Origin: RGIG464 sp045599585
GTDB lineage: Bacteria > Myxococcota_A > Bradymonadia > UBA4248
DNA: 64,000 nucleotides
Direction of reading: 5' to 3'
Assembly (NCBI GenBank): GCA_045599585.1
Contig: JAZRWH010000049.1
Location: 19,666-83,665 of the forward strand
In this document: one piece after another, positions 19,160 to 29,015 of the stretch
Position numbering within the stretch: position 1 is the first letter of the stretch
Layout of the letters: each line of letters starts with the position of its first letter
Position numbers and translations under genes: made by a program
The notes under the pieces: generated by a model
What the model was told of the DNA's origin: nothing
The model's database searches: none
What the model saw: only the letters and a program-made list of their open reading frames with translations

Positions 19160-19260
19160 GGCGCGGGCGTATGGGCATTGCCCATAGCCAACGCGCCCCA
19201 ACGGCGTATCGTGAAACGATAGCCGTTGGCCGCTGACGTATGCTCAAGGCATCGTCAGCG
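19160..19260 (-). repeat. Three bulged hairpins (minus orientation)
   Basis: 19160-19197 (inner stem TATGGGC/GCCCATA, outer GGC/GCC and GGCGCG/CGCGCC), 19199-19228 (CAACGGC-G-TATCGT/ACGATA-GCCGTTG) and 19231-19260 (CGCTGACG-TATGC/GCAT-CGTCAGCG, slightly degenerate). They lie 35 bases beyond the stop of the glycosyltransferase fusion in its sense direction, and face the pair at 19012-19076. No gene lies in 18958-19294. Confidence 0.82.
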
Positions 19261-19294
19261 GAATCATCCAACAAATTGAAATTTTATGAAAACA

Positions 19295-21193
19295 CTATGC
19301 GTTCGTATTTTCAGGAGTTTGTGTTCCCATAAATTCTGGCATCGTCGCAGAATCTGCATGATGAATACCACTTCGGCAAAGCACTGTTTTAGCAGTCAAA
19401 AGAAGGATTTTGAGATCCATAAACAAGCTTGCATGATCGACATAATAAGTGTCGAGCGCAAACTTTTCGTTCCAAGAAATTGAATTGCGCCCATTGACCT
19501 GAGCCCACCCCGTCACACCGGGCACGACCCATTGGCGTCTTTTTTGAGCATCCGTATAGCGGTCGAGGTACTGCATGAGAAGTGGACGCGGCCCTACGAG
19601 ACTCATATCCCCTTTAAAGACGTTGAGAAGCGTCGGGAGCTCATCGAGGGACAGGGCTCGAATCATCTTACCGAAACGCGTCAGGCGATCACCGTCTTGC
19701 GCAGCATCGATCTCCCCTTCTGTAGCTTTCATCGAGCGGAATTTAATCAGTTCGAAGGATTCACAATCTAAACCGGGGCGCTGTTGACGGAAAGTGACCG
19801 GCAACCCAAGATCGAAACAAACGCCCAATGCAGTCGCAAGCAATACCGGTGAGACAGCCAGAAGCCCAAGTCCAGAAACAGCGAGATCAACGAGACGCTT
19901 CGTCGTGCGGTAGCCAAGAGCTGCCCAAGTTTCGGGAGCATTTTGAGCTGCCTCTTCGAGACAAGCTTTCCACTGAGCCGCAATATGATCGACATGATAT
20001 AATGCTGCTGCATTTTGTATATTCGGCTGAAGTTTGTCGAGTTCAGCCCGATCCGCAAGCGAACGAATCGCATCGACGAGCGCATCGACTGAGCCAGGAG
20101 AAACGCGTTTGCCCAAGGGGGCATCGCCTTCGATGAGCTCTGCAAGATCTGAATACTGCGGACAGACCGCTAGAAGCGCACATCCTGCAGCAACTGCACT
20201 GAATGCTTTGCTCGGTGCACTCGTCGCCCAAGCTCGGTCAGTCAACGTAGCCAAGGCAACATCCGTCTTCGTAAGCAGTTCGGCCCATTCGCGATCTGGC
20301 TGAGGACCAATAAATTTTATCGACTCGCTGTACTGATCTCCCCAAGCAGACTGAAGTCGTGCAGTTCCCTGACCTGTTGAAGCGAAAATAAAACCAACGT
20401 GCTTCTTTTCTTCTTCGCTGAGTGAATCAAGGTAGCACGGAATAGCCTTTTGAACGGTTTCAACATCGTGCATCACGCCCATATTTCCAACATAAGAAAA
20501 TATGACCCTATCTTGCATCCATGCCCGAAGCGGCTCAGGCAACGTATCGTCCGTCTGACCAAATTCAGAGGGATCAGCGCCATTGACTATGATCCAAGTA
20601 TTGGGATGCGTCCCGTATCTTTTTTCAGCAGAAGCCTTCATGACATCGCCCATATAAACGACGGCATCTACGTGACGGATCGTCCAACGATTAATCAACT
20701 CAAGCGCCTTAGTAAGCAAATTAGGCTCCATGCCTGCAGCTTCGAGTGCATCGGGATACATGTCATACATGAGTGCAACGACTGCACAACGATGTAATGG
20801 GCGAGTAAGCGCCGTAACAAACGGCACAACAAACGGATTAGTCGTCACGACCATAACCGGTACTTGATAAGGTTTTCCGTGAGATTCTAGTGTTGTTGCC
20901 TTAATCCCATCCAACACAACTTTAGCCGGATAAGCGATCAACGACGCCAGGCGCGTCGCCATTCTTTCGGCGTTCGAACCTCGGAAATGCGCTCGCCAAG
21001 ACTCTGGAGACCACATTTCGCCTGTCGTCGCACGCGTGCCCAAAGCGTTCAGCGAGCGAACTGCGCGCTCAAGTGGACCACCACCGACCGATGAAAACAT
21101 TTTGCCGCGTACACGACGTCTCGCAGGATCCTGAGGTTTTCCGGTCAAAAAATTACAAATTTTAGAAATTATAGATGAAGTTTCTTTTGCCAT
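19295..21193 (-). CDS. Glycosyltransferase fused to phosphoglycosyltransferase
   Basis: 632 residues in two parts. Residues 1 to about 400 look like a GT-B glycosyltransferase (VFSYVGNMGVMHDVETV, then FIGPQPDREWAELL and SAPSKAFSAVAAGCALLA). From about 425 a membrane helix opens a WbaP/PglC-type sugar-phosphate transferase: FRQQRPGLDCESFELIKFRSM, then LSLDELPTLLNVFKGDMSLVGPRPLL and PGVTGWAQVNGRN. The second part starts glycan assembly on a lipid carrier; the first probably adds a later sugar. The gene overlaps the end of mutS by 25 bases, an unusual neighbour, and no other capsule genes are near. It is probably an inner-membrane protein. Confidence 0.87.
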   Translation of the reverse strand: MAKETSSIISKICNFLTGKPQDPARRRVRGKMFSSVGGGPLERAVRSLNALGTRATTGEMWSPESWRAHFRGSNAERMATRLASLIAYPAKVVLDGIKATTLESHGKPYQVPVMVVTTNPFVVPFVTALTRPLHRCAVVALMYDMYPDALEAAGMEPNLLTKALELINRWTIRHVDAVVYMGDVMKASAEKRYGTHPNTWIIVNGADPSEFGQTDDTLPEPLRAWMQDRVIFSYVGNMGVMHDVETVQKAIPCYLDSLSEEEKKHVGFIFASTGQGTARLQSAWGDQYSESIKFIGPQPDREWAELLTKTDVALATLTDRAWATSAPSKAFSAVAAGCALLAVCPQYSDLAELIEGDAPLGKRVSPGSVDALVDAIRSLADRAELDKLQPNIQNAAALYHVDHIAAQWKACLEEAAQNAPETWAALGYRTTKRLVDLAVSGLGLLAVSPVLLATALGVCFDLGLPVTFRQQRPGLDCESFELIKFRSMKATEGEIDAAQDGDRLTRFGKMIRALSLDELPTLLNVFKGDMSLVGPRPLLMQYLDRYTDAQKRRQWVVPGVTGWAQVNGRNSISWNEKFALDTYYVDHASLFMDLKILLLTAKTVLCRSGIHHADSATMPEFMGTQTPENTNA

Positions 21194-23946
21194 TTATACA
21201 ACCAATTTAAAGCCTGTATAGGCGATGTAGTGTCCAAAGATAACGATTTAAAAGCATCTAAGAAATTTTGCGTATCCTGATCAAGCACCGAAGTTGTTTC
21301 GGGGACTGGTTCGGTGGAGGCAAAAAGAGAACGTTGCGTGATGGGATGTTTAACGACAGGCGCTGTAACCTGTTTGCTTTCGACCAAGCCATCTTTGCCA
21401 GCTTCATTTCGTACGAGCTCCGCATGGGCATTTTTTTCGAGAAGCTTCAGGATAGATTCTGCACGGTCAATGACTTCACCAGGAATGCCTGCGATGCGAG
21501 CGACCTCAATACCGTAACTGCGATTTGCCGCTCCCAAGATCAGTTTACGCAAAAAGACGATCTCTTTGCCATACTCTTTCACAGCAATAGACGTATTTTG
21601 TATCCCAGAGAGGACATTTTCAAGCTCAGTGAGTTCGTGATAATGCGTCGCAAACAAAGAGCGAGCGCCGACTTTAGTATGAAGAAATTCGGTAATAGCC
21701 CAAGCGAGGGATAGACCATCATAGGTTGATGTACCGCGGCCAATTTCGTCAAGGATTACTAAACTACGAGGCGTCGCATTTTTAAGGATATTCGCGGTTT
21801 CTGTCATTTCGACCATAAAAGTCGATTGCCCGAGCGCAAGATTATCGCTTGCCCCAACACGCGAAAAGATTCTGTCCACCAAACCGATATGCGCCGCCTC
21901 GGCCGGAACAAAAGACCCCATTTGCGCCATCAAGGTAATAATTGCAGCCTGACGAATGATCGTTGATTTACCAGCCATATTTGGCCCTGTAATAATCATA
22001 AACCGACCATTTTCGTTGAGCTGAATGTCGTTGGGAACGAATCTCTCGCCTTTTGGCAAAAAGCGTTCAACAACAGGGTGACGCGCATTTTTCAACGAAA
22101 AAGCACGAGATTCATCGATTTCTGGGCGCGTGTAACTTCGATGATGCGCTGTATGAGCAAGTGAAGCCAAGACATCAATATGTGCCAGAATACGAGCGTT
22201 GCGCATCAACATAGGAATATGATGTGCCGCAAATAACTTAAGGTCGGCATAGAGCTGTAATTCGCGTTCACCGCGCTTCGCTTTTGCGTTAAGGATATTC
22301 TCCTCATACTCCTTAAGTTCAGGCGTATAAAATCGATCCGCATTTGCTAGCGTCTGTGAGCGCACGTACGAATCCGGTACACCCGAAAGCTTCGCTTTTG
22401 GTACTTCGATAAAATAGCCAAATACGCGATGATACTTTACTTTAAGCGACGTTATCCCCGTTTCAATTCGCTGTTTGGCTTCATAATCCAAAAGCCACTG
22501 AGCACCGTGTTCATCGAGCTCAACATAATTGTCGAGTGTTTCATCGTAACCGCATTTAAAAAAGCGCGTATCGTTTAAGTTGCTAGGTGCATCATCCGTC
22601 AACGCCAAATCGATCTCGTCTGCCAATCGCACAAGCGGATTCAGTTGTTCCGCTGCACGCCAAAAATACTTGGCATGTGCATTTTTACATCGCTCTACGA
22701 CGCTGGGTATTGCTCGAAGCGTATTTTTAAGCATCAGTAATTCGCGAGGCATAATTCGATCGTTTGCAATTTTTGTCGTCAAACGTTCGAGATCACCAGT
22801 TTCATGCAACAAATTCCTCAACGCCTCACGCGTCTCAAGGTCATTGAACAGATCATCTACAGCATCCAGACGTGCCGTGATTTGACGCACATCTTTAAGT
22901 GGGTACGCCAACCAATTTTGCATTAATCGCGCCCCACCGCCCGTCACAGTTTCGTCAAGTTCTCCGAGAAGGGAGCCTTTTTTCCCACCCCCACGAAGCG
23001 TCGCGTAAATCTCAAGATTTTGGAACGTCGCGCCATCAATTTGCATAAAAGCTTCTGCGCGATAGGGATAAACCTGCTCGATATTGCTCGTCAGTGGATA
23101 ATGCAATTCGACGAGGTACATCAAAACACCGCAAAGAGAGGACGCTACGCCATCTGGATCTTCAAATCCTGTTTGCTCGATCGAGGAGAGAAACGTCAAA
23201 AACTTCTCTTTAGATAAGAACTTTTCATCCGCCCCCTGAGACTGCCAGTGATTGAGAATCGCCTGCTGTGAAAAGAGTTCAACGGGGCGCACTTCGACAG
23301 GAATACCAACAAACGCCTTGTCTAGCACGCCTCTAGAATCGTGTGTTACGAGTTCACGCACGTTAAGCCGCTGAAGTTCGGCAGCCAATTCTTGCGTACT
23401 CGAAACCTCAGTCATCGTGCAATATCCCGTCGAAAGATCAATGCTTGAGAGCGCAATTTTTGAGCCGTGCCCCATACAAACGCCACTCAAAAAACGTGCA
23501 TTGCGATCATGCCCTGGGCGTTCATCGCACAGCGTACCAGGTGTCACAATTTGTGTGATGCCGCGTTTTACGATCTGATTCGAAGGTACTGTGCTGGGGT
23601 CTTCAAGTTGATCACATACGGCAACGCGAAATCCCTGTTCTACAAGCGAAAACAAATACTCATTGATCGCTTTGTGTGGCACGCCTGCCATGGGTACATC
23701 TTCGCCATCTTCGGATTTATTACGTGACGTAAGTGTCAAATCGAGTGCTCGGGCTACGACTTTTGCATCATCAAAAAAAGTTTCATAAAAGTCGCCCATT
23801 CTAAAGAGCAAAAGAGCCCCCGGAGCCTGGCGTTTAACCTCCAAATACTGCTCGTACATCTTGGTTAATTTCACCTTAACGCCGCAATAAACGATAAGGT
23901 TTTCATTAATCCATGTTAAGCCAGGGAGTTCATCCCCAAATTGCAT
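21169..23946 (-). CDS. mutS: DNA mismatch repair protein MutS
   Basis: 925 residues, slightly longer than usual. The mismatch-binding FYE lies in LLFRMGDFYETFFDDA near residue 52. The ATPase has Walker A GPNMAGKST, Walker B VILDEIGRGTSTYDG, and the ATHYHELTEL motif. MutS recognises mispairs and small loops and recruits MutL, which is not in this window. The ATG at 23946 has GGAG six bases ahead; an alternative GTG start near MYEQYLEVK would fit other MutS proteins. The stop lies inside the following glycosyltransferase fusion gene. Confidence 0.96.
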   Translation of the reverse strand: MQFGDELPGLTWINENLIVYCGVKVKLTKMYEQYLEVKRQAPGALLLFRMGDFYETFFDDAKVVARALDLTLTSRNKSEDGEDVPMAGVPHKAINEYLFSLVEQGFRVAVCDQLEDPSTVPSNQIVKRGITQIVTPGTLCDERPGHDRNARFLSGVCMGHGSKIALSSIDLSTGYCTMTEVSSTQELAAELQRLNVRELVTHDSRGVLDKAFVGIPVEVRPVELFSQQAILNHWQSQGADEKFLSKEKFLTFLSSIEQTGFEDPDGVASSLCGVLMYLVELHYPLTSNIEQVYPYRAEAFMQIDGATFQNLEIYATLRGGGKKGSLLGELDETVTGGGARLMQNWLAYPLKDVRQITARLDAVDDLFNDLETREALRNLLHETGDLERLTTKIANDRIMPRELLMLKNTLRAIPSVVERCKNAHAKYFWRAAEQLNPLVRLADEIDLALTDDAPSNLNDTRFFKCGYDETLDNYVELDEHGAQWLLDYEAKQRIETGITSLKVKYHRVFGYFIEVPKAKLSGVPDSYVRSQTLANADRFYTPELKEYEENILNAKAKRGERELQLYADLKLFAAHHIPMLMRNARILAHIDVLASLAHTAHHRSYTRPEIDESRAFSLKNARHPVVERFLPKGERFVPNDIQLNENGRFMIITGPNMAGKSTIIRQAAIITLMAQMGSFVPAEAAHIGLVDRIFSRVGASDNLALGQSTFMVEMTETANILKNATPRSLVILDEIGRGTSTYDGLSLAWAITEFLHTKVGARSLFATHYHELTELENVLSGIQNTSIAVKEYGKEIVFLRKLILGAANRSYGIEVARIAGIPGEVIDRAESILKLLEKNAHAELVRNEAGKDGLVESKQVTAPVVKHPITQRSLFASTEPVPETTSVLDQDTQNFLDAFKSLSLDTTSPIQALNWLYKWQKKLHL

Positions 23947-24016
23947 ATTAAACTCCTATATTTTAATGCATAATTCTCATTTTGAAGCCCTCGTTCAAAG
24001 CTTACAAAACGAAAAA

Positions 24017-24040
24017 GGACGCGCAATCTTTCGCGCATCC
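24017..24040 (-). terminator. Intrinsic terminator of tatA
   Basis: On the minus strand GGATGCGC...GCGCGTCC is followed by TTTTTCG, 24 bases after the tatA stop. Confidence 0.75.
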
Positions 24041-24063
24041 TCAAGCTATGCCAAAGAATGCAA

Positions 24064-24327
24064 TCAGACCTTTGTAGAAGCATCTTCTGCATTTTCTTTA
24101 TTTTCTGTAGCAATTTTTTGATTTTCAAGCGCCTTTCGTTCTTTTTCTTTGCTTGCAGCTTCATCTTCAGCTTCAACCTCGCGCATGCCTCGTTTGAAGT
24201 TGCGAATCCCCTCTCCAATCGAAGATCCTAGTTTAGGAATCTTTGTTGCTCCAAACAGAACGACAACAATGACGGCAATGACGATAAGTTCCTGAGTACC
24301 AAAAATAAAGGCGAGAGAGATCAACAT
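24064..24327 (-). CDS. tatA: Twin-arginine translocase subunit TatA/E
   Basis: 87 residues with the classic plan: a short N-terminal membrane helix (FGTQELIVIAVIVVVLFGATKIP), the hinge with FG and the KIPKLG motif, an amphipathic helix (SSIGEGIRNFKRGM) and an acidic/basic tail. TatA forms the pore-like assembly that moves folded proteins across the inner membrane; TatB and TatC are not in the window. AGGAAAT precedes the ATG, and a terminator follows. Confidence 0.93.
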   Translation of the reverse strand: MLISLAFIFGTQELIVIAVIVVVLFGATKIPKLGSSIGEGIRNFKRGMREVEAEDEAASKEKERKALENQKIATENKENAEDASTKV

Positions 24328-24480
24328 ATTTCCTAAAACTCCGAAAACGAGATCAAAATTGCCCTAAACCGCAAATAGCAAAGGGCGAGCTGTGTTAGCA
24401 CAAAGCCCCCTCAATCGTCAAAGGCGGCTTCTTAAGGATCATGTTTTTTATGCTCTAAATCTGAATGATCTTCCCTTAGG

Positions 24481-24587
24481 CTGTCGTCTATTGGCTTTGC
24501 CAATACGACGACAGATGCTCCGCCTATTGGCTACGCCAATACGGCGTCACTCGCAGGCTTTGCCGGTCAAACCGGCAATACGCCTGC
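24481..24587 (+). repeat. Three bulged hairpins (plus orientation)
   Basis: 24481-24514: CTGTCGTC-TATTGGC/GCCAATA-C-GACGACAG. 24521-24546: CGCC-TATTGGC/GCCAATA-C-GGCG. 24553-24587: GCAGGC-TTTGCCGGT/ACCGGCAATA-C-GCCTGC, with a degenerate TAT. They form the left frame of the MITE-containing intergenic region. Confidence 0.82.
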
Positions 24588-24671
24588 TGTACGTTTATTT
24601 ACATATTTTTTGCATACAATTATACATCATTTAATTACAATTTCACAAACAACAAATTCGATATCCTATAT

Positions 24672-25077
24672 CACTGCTGTCCCACAATAATTTTGTAGAA
24701 TACTCGGATAACTCTACTGTAGCTTTATATTATCGATATATAGTTACTTCTAAACATGAAAAAGACTTAAGATTACTGTTAAATCGCACGCGTCGCGAAG
24801 CCGGAGGCAAGCAGCGGGCGCACCGGGCGAGCGGGCGCGCATGTTGAAGACGAAGTCAAGTTCGCGCCCGCCGATGAGCGAATTAATCTATCCCCATGAC
24901 CTGCATACAACATTGATCTGCCGCGCGATAAAAGAGCGTGGGGATTCCAAAGGGGCGTCCACAATACGACGCCCCTTTGGGCCGTCCGCAGGACAGAATG
25001 AGAATAAGAAAAGTATAAAATTCTGTAACGAGTGCATTTCGTTGCAGTTAATGAAAATATGTTGTGGGACAGCAGTG
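24672..25077. mobile_element. MITE copy 1
   Basis: 406 bp with perfect 16-bp terminal inverted repeats CACTGCTGTCCCACAA. It is flanked by a 9-bp direct repeat ATCCTATAT (24663-24671 and 25078-25086), a target-site duplication. The interior has a hairpin near 24950-24981 and no transposase reading frame. Related copies are at 46085 and 61059. It must be moved by a transposase encoded elsewhere. Confidence 0.88.
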
Positions 25078-25106
25078 ATCCTATATATAAAAATATACAA
25101 GATAAA

Positions 25107-25173
25107 GGCGCGTATTCTCAAGCAACAAGCTTGAGAATAGCGCCGACCGCGTGCCGTATCGCCAGATAGGCAC
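25107..25173 (-). repeat. Two bulged hairpins (minus orientation)
   Basis: 25107-25144: GGCGC-G-TATTCTCAAGC/GCTTGAGAATA-GCGCC. 25151-25173: GTGCC-G-TATC/GATA-GGCAC. They end 18 bases beyond the sbcC stop, in the sense direction of sbcC, and face the triplet at 24481. Confidence 0.85.
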
Positions 25174-25190
25174 GCCAAATATGATATAAA

Positions 25191-28100
25191 TTAATGCTTT
25201 ACCTCAGCATCAATGATTGTTCGCACGATACTGCCGTGAAGCGCGTCTTTTTCGACTTTGAGCTGATTGCCAATCTTCTTATCAAGGCCTTCAACGTGAG
25301 AAATGATGCCGACGAGACGTTTTCCCCCTTGCAGGTCTACCAAGGCTTTCATAGCGCGACTGAGCGTTTCAGGATCGAGCGTGCCAAAACCTTCGTCAAC
25401 AAATAATGAATCGAGCTGGATACCGCCGGTTGTCTGCTGAATCTCGTCACTCAACCCCAGTGCCAACGCCAATGACGCTAGGAAAGACTCGCCCCCTGAA
25501 AGCGTGTTTGCTAATCGTTCTTTTTCATTCGCAAAAATATCGACGACGTTGAGCTCAAGACCACTTTGCCCGTTGCCCCCCTTCGGCTCTTCACGACGTT
25601 TTAGAAGATACTGATGATTCGTCATATTATAAAAACGGATATTGGCGAAATCCAACACTCTATCGAAGTAGGCCATTTGCACCCACGTTTCGAGGTTAAT
25701 CTTATTCCCCGGAAGCTTCCCAGAGAACAAATCGTTCAGGCTATTCAGTGCCAACCAACGTTTCTTATTTTTGCTCAGTGCTGCTGCACCGGCTTTTAAC
25801 GTTTCTAAGCTATCGCAATTTGTCGTATAGCGACTTGTAACTTGATCGTAATGATCTTTCTTTATACCTTTCTGATTTTTAAGTTCATTCTGCTGGAGTT
25901 TAAGTTGATCTAAATCTATAGCAGGTGTTTTGGCTATTTCATCAGCGAGCTGTTTGATCTGAGCCTCAAAATTAGAGCACAATGTCAAACCTTCTTGGTA
26001 CGATAATTCTGCATTTTTAATATTAAGTTGAAGTTGATTCGACTTTTGTTGAAGCGATTCAATTTTTTGTTTTGCGATTTCATAACTATCGCAATCCAGC
26101 TCATTTCGCAGGGCATCGATTTCCTTGCGACTACTCTCAAGGGTTGCCTTCAAACTCGCCACACTTTCTCTCACTTTTTGTCGCGTGTCTGTTTTTTCGT
26201 TTGTTTGTATCAGAAGCTCTGCCTTTGATTTTTCGAGACCATTTTTATACGTCAAGCGCTCATTTTCATTATCCAAATTTGCTTGAATAGACTTGATTTC
26301 ATCCTCTGACGCCATTAAAGCCTTCTTTAGACTGATACCAAGCAACTCGAACGATACATCCTGTCCCAAACACGCTTTCGATTCACGAAGCAGGCTATCC
26401 AAAAGCGTTTTTCGTTTCGATTCTTCAGACACAAATACGCTGACCTTGTCATTTTTATTATTCTGCAACTGATCAAGCGTTTTCTTTGCTTGAGGGATCA
26501 ACTGCTGCGACAACATTTCTGCGCGCTCAAGTTTGTGGCTACAAGCTGTCATTTTTTCATCAACAGCTTTCAGATCCATTTGGGTTTGTTCACAACGCGC
26601 TTGAATTGATTTGTCCAAACCATCTTCCTCACAAGAAATACCGAGTTTTTGAGCCGCATCCGTGATCTGGATACGCATCGTATCGCGCTCAGCCTGTTTG
26701 CCACTGACCTCATTTTTATAATTTAATAGTTCTTCGGTGAGCTTAGATAAATCTAGTTCAGCCTCATGGATGAGCGCTTTCAACGCATCAAAACGCTCTT
26801 TTTGTGCTGTTGCATCCTCATATCGTTTCGTAAAGTCTTCATGTTCAGTTTTAAGCGTTATTGCGAAATGATCCAACGCAGTTTTTACATCGGTACAATC
26901 TTCACAATGAAGAAGCGAGCACAAATTCTCGTGAAGCTGATTGCGTGCAGCTTCGAATTCAGCCTTAGCTGATGCTGCCTTTTGCACTGATTCATCAAGT
27001 GCGACTTGAGCTGCTTTTCGTTTTATTTCTAATTCTCTAAATTCTAATTCATCAGGCACTTTTTGCGCACGTTGTGCAGGAAACGGATGATGTGTCGAAC
27101 CGCAAACGGGACAAGGTTTGCCTTCTTCAAGGCTTTGAGCGAGGAACCCCGCTTTATCATCACGGATAAGCTTTTCAATTTGGATAAATTGATGATTCAG
27201 TGATTCATACAACTTGCTTTTATCCAAATAATCGTCACATGCATCTTTGTGCATCCATTCTTTCTTATAAACATCATCAAGTGCGCGCTCCAATCTTTCA
27301 ACTTCTTTTTGTCGCTTTTCACACTGTTCTATTTTAGCAGAAAGATCGACAGTAAGCGCTTCCGCGCCAGATTTTGCTTCTTTTTCATCTTTTAACGCAG
27401 TCAGAGCCTGTTCTTTTTCGCATTTATCTTTTTCAACCAAGGCGCATTGATGAGTAAAATCATCGATTTTTTGAATAACAACCTTCAGTTTGTTTAACTG
27501 GTCGATAAGAGCAGTCAAATCTTCTAATTCGCGAGTAAGATCTTTGTGTTGTTCTTCCAACTGACGCAGTCTTAATGCACAGCCTGCAAGCGTTTCGACT
27601 TCATCATTGAGTATTTGAAGGTTAAGTTTTTCTTTTTCGATACGCGCATCGTAATCTTTAAGTTCTTGATTAAGCGTAGAGAGCTTTTCTTCAAGTTGTT
27701 TTATATGTTCATAAGCACCACCAATTTGACTCAACTTATCTTTTTTATGATTTGAATCCTCCAAGGCATGTTGAAGTTTGATCCTTCGGGCATCGATATC
27801 ACTAAGCGAAACCAACGCGCTCTGAACGTCTTCGAGTTTCTTCGCAATAGCTTCGAGTTCTTCCTCTAGTTTTAAACAAAGTCCGGTCTCTTCTTTATAC
27901 TTACCCTCAATTTTATCAATTGATGCATTTTTTTGATCAAACAGATCATATTTGGGGAGCTGCTCCTTACGCACAGCAATCTCAGCGAGAATATTGTCGA
28001 TTTCGGGCTGCTTAAGCTTTAGAGTTTCCAGGTTGTTTAAAAGAGCGCGAACGTTAATCTTCTGATCATCGAGCTGTTTTGTCAGAGCAACATGTTGTAA

Positions 28101-28943
28101 TTCTTTTTGATGCATTGATTCTGCAGTATTGATCTGTGCAGCAAGCATTTCCAATGCACTATCGATGCGTTCTATCTCTGAGTTTACTTGGTTGCGCAAA
28201 TTTTTGTCATCATTGACGATATTTGTAAGCACATCCATCGCTTCTTCTGCATGAATACATTCTTTTTGGAAGGGCATCCATGCGTTCAGATATTGCGAAT
28301 CACTCGAAAGTACGACTTTTTTACAAGCCTCGTCCTGCTTAGATTTTTCTTTATCATTGCCAGTTTGTTCACTCGCTAGCATCTTTGCAATTTTGTCTTG
28401 AATTGCCTCATACTTTTCGGTTCTAAAGATACTTCTAAAGATTTCACGACGCGTTTTGGTATCAGAATCCAAGAGCTTACGAAACTGCCCCTGCTGAAGC
28501 ATCATGATCTGAGAGAACTGCGTCCCATTGATTCCGAAAATTTCGATAATTTTGCTCTTAACGACTTTCTCTTGCGTTAACTGCTTTCCATCTGGGAGTG
28601 TCAGTTGCACAGAAGCCCCTTGCGTTGTCACGCCCTCACCTCTCAGTCTCGGGCGCTCGTATTCTGGATTACGTTTTACCGTATATTTTTGTCCTGCATA
28701 ACAAAACGAAAACTCTACATAAGTTTCTGTCCGTCTGTCAGCATTGACCGCTCGAAGGCTTTTGGCCGGCCGACTACATTCACCAAACAACGCATAAATG
28801 ATCGCATCAAAGATCGTTGTTTTGCCTGCACCTGTTTCACCGGCAATTAAAAAAAGACCGTGTTCCCCAAATTTAGTAAAATCAATCGACGTACAACCCG
28901 CATAAGAACAAAAAGCTGACATTTTAAGCACAAGCGGTTTCAT
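25191..28943 (-). CDS. sbcC: Exonuclease subunit SbcC
   Basis: 1250 residues, longer than the roughly 1050 of E. coli SbcC. Walker A GETGAGKTT is near 35-43; long coiled-coil arms surround the zinc hook CPVCG (about 612); the ABC signature LSGGES is near 1147, followed by LFVDEGFGTLD. With SbcD it forms a Mre11-Rad50-type nuclease that opens hairpins and processes DNA ends. AAGGAG precedes the ATG. It follows sbcD on the same strand, but a framed hairpin repeat lies in the 145-bp gap. Confidence 0.95.
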   Translation of the reverse strand: MKPLVLKMSAFCSYAGCTSIDFTKFGEHGLFLIAGETGAGKTTIFDAIIYALFGECSRPAKSLRAVNADRRTETYVEFSFCYAGQKYTVKRNPEYERPRLRGEGVTTQGASVQLTLPDGKQLTQEKVVKSKIIEIFGINGTQFSQIMMLQQGQFRKLLDSDTKTRREIFRSIFRTEKYEAIQDKIAKMLASEQTGNDKEKSKQDEACKKVVLSSDSQYLNAWMPFQKECIHAEEAMDVLTNIVNDDKNLRNQVNSEIERIDSALEMLAAQINTAESMHQKELQHVALTKQLDDQKINVRALLNNLETLKLKQPEIDNILAEIAVRKEQLPKYDLFDQKNASIDKIEGKYKEETGLCLKLEEELEAIAKKLEDVQSALVSLSDIDARRIKLQHALEDSNHKKDKLSQIGGAYEHIKQLEEKLSTLNQELKDYDARIEKEKLNLQILNDEVETLAGCALRLRQLEEQHKDLTRELEDLTALIDQLNKLKVVIQKIDDFTHQCALVEKDKCEKEQALTALKDEKEAKSGAEALTVDLSAKIEQCEKRQKEVERLERALDDVYKKEWMHKDACDDYLDKSKLYESLNHQFIQIEKLIRDDKAGFLAQSLEEGKPCPVCGSTHHPFPAQRAQKVPDELEFRELEIKRKAAQVALDESVQKAASAKAEFEAARNQLHENLCSLLHCEDCTDVKTALDHFAITLKTEHEDFTKRYEDATAQKERFDALKALIHEAELDLSKLTEELLNYKNEVSGKQAERDTMRIQITDAAQKLGISCEEDGLDKSIQARCEQTQMDLKAVDEKMTACSHKLERAEMLSQQLIPQAKKTLDQLQNNKNDKVSVFVSEESKRKTLLDSLLRESKACLGQDVSFELLGISLKKALMASEDEIKSIQANLDNENERLTYKNGLEKSKAELLIQTNEKTDTRQKVRESVASLKATLESSRKEIDALRNELDCDSYEIAKQKIESLQQKSNQLQLNIKNAELSYQEGLTLCSNFEAQIKQLADEIAKTPAIDLDQLKLQQNELKNQKGIKKDHYDQVTSRYTTNCDSLETLKAGAAALSKNKKRWLALNSLNDLFSGKLPGNKINLETWVQMAYFDRVLDFANIRFYNMTNHQYLLKRREEPKGGNGQSGLELNVVDIFANEKERLANTLSGGESFLASLALALGLSDEIQQTTGGIQLDSLFVDEGFGTLDPETLSRAMKALVDLQGGKRLVGIISHVEGLDKKIGNQLKVEKDALHGSIVRTIIDAEVKH

Positions 28944-29015
28944 ACAAGCTCTCCTTAATTTGTATTTTATACAACATTTAATAACTATAAAGTATCACTT
29001 TCAATGCAAACACCA

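Noticed and set aside
19012..19260. CRISPR array
   Set aside because: The units are hairpins with differing sequences, not identical direct repeats with unique spacers, and no cas genes are near.
24779..25178. Reading frames inside MITE copy 1 (and the like at 61166-61515)
   Set aside because: They are not conserved in frame between the copies, are lost in copy 2, and show no transposase motif.
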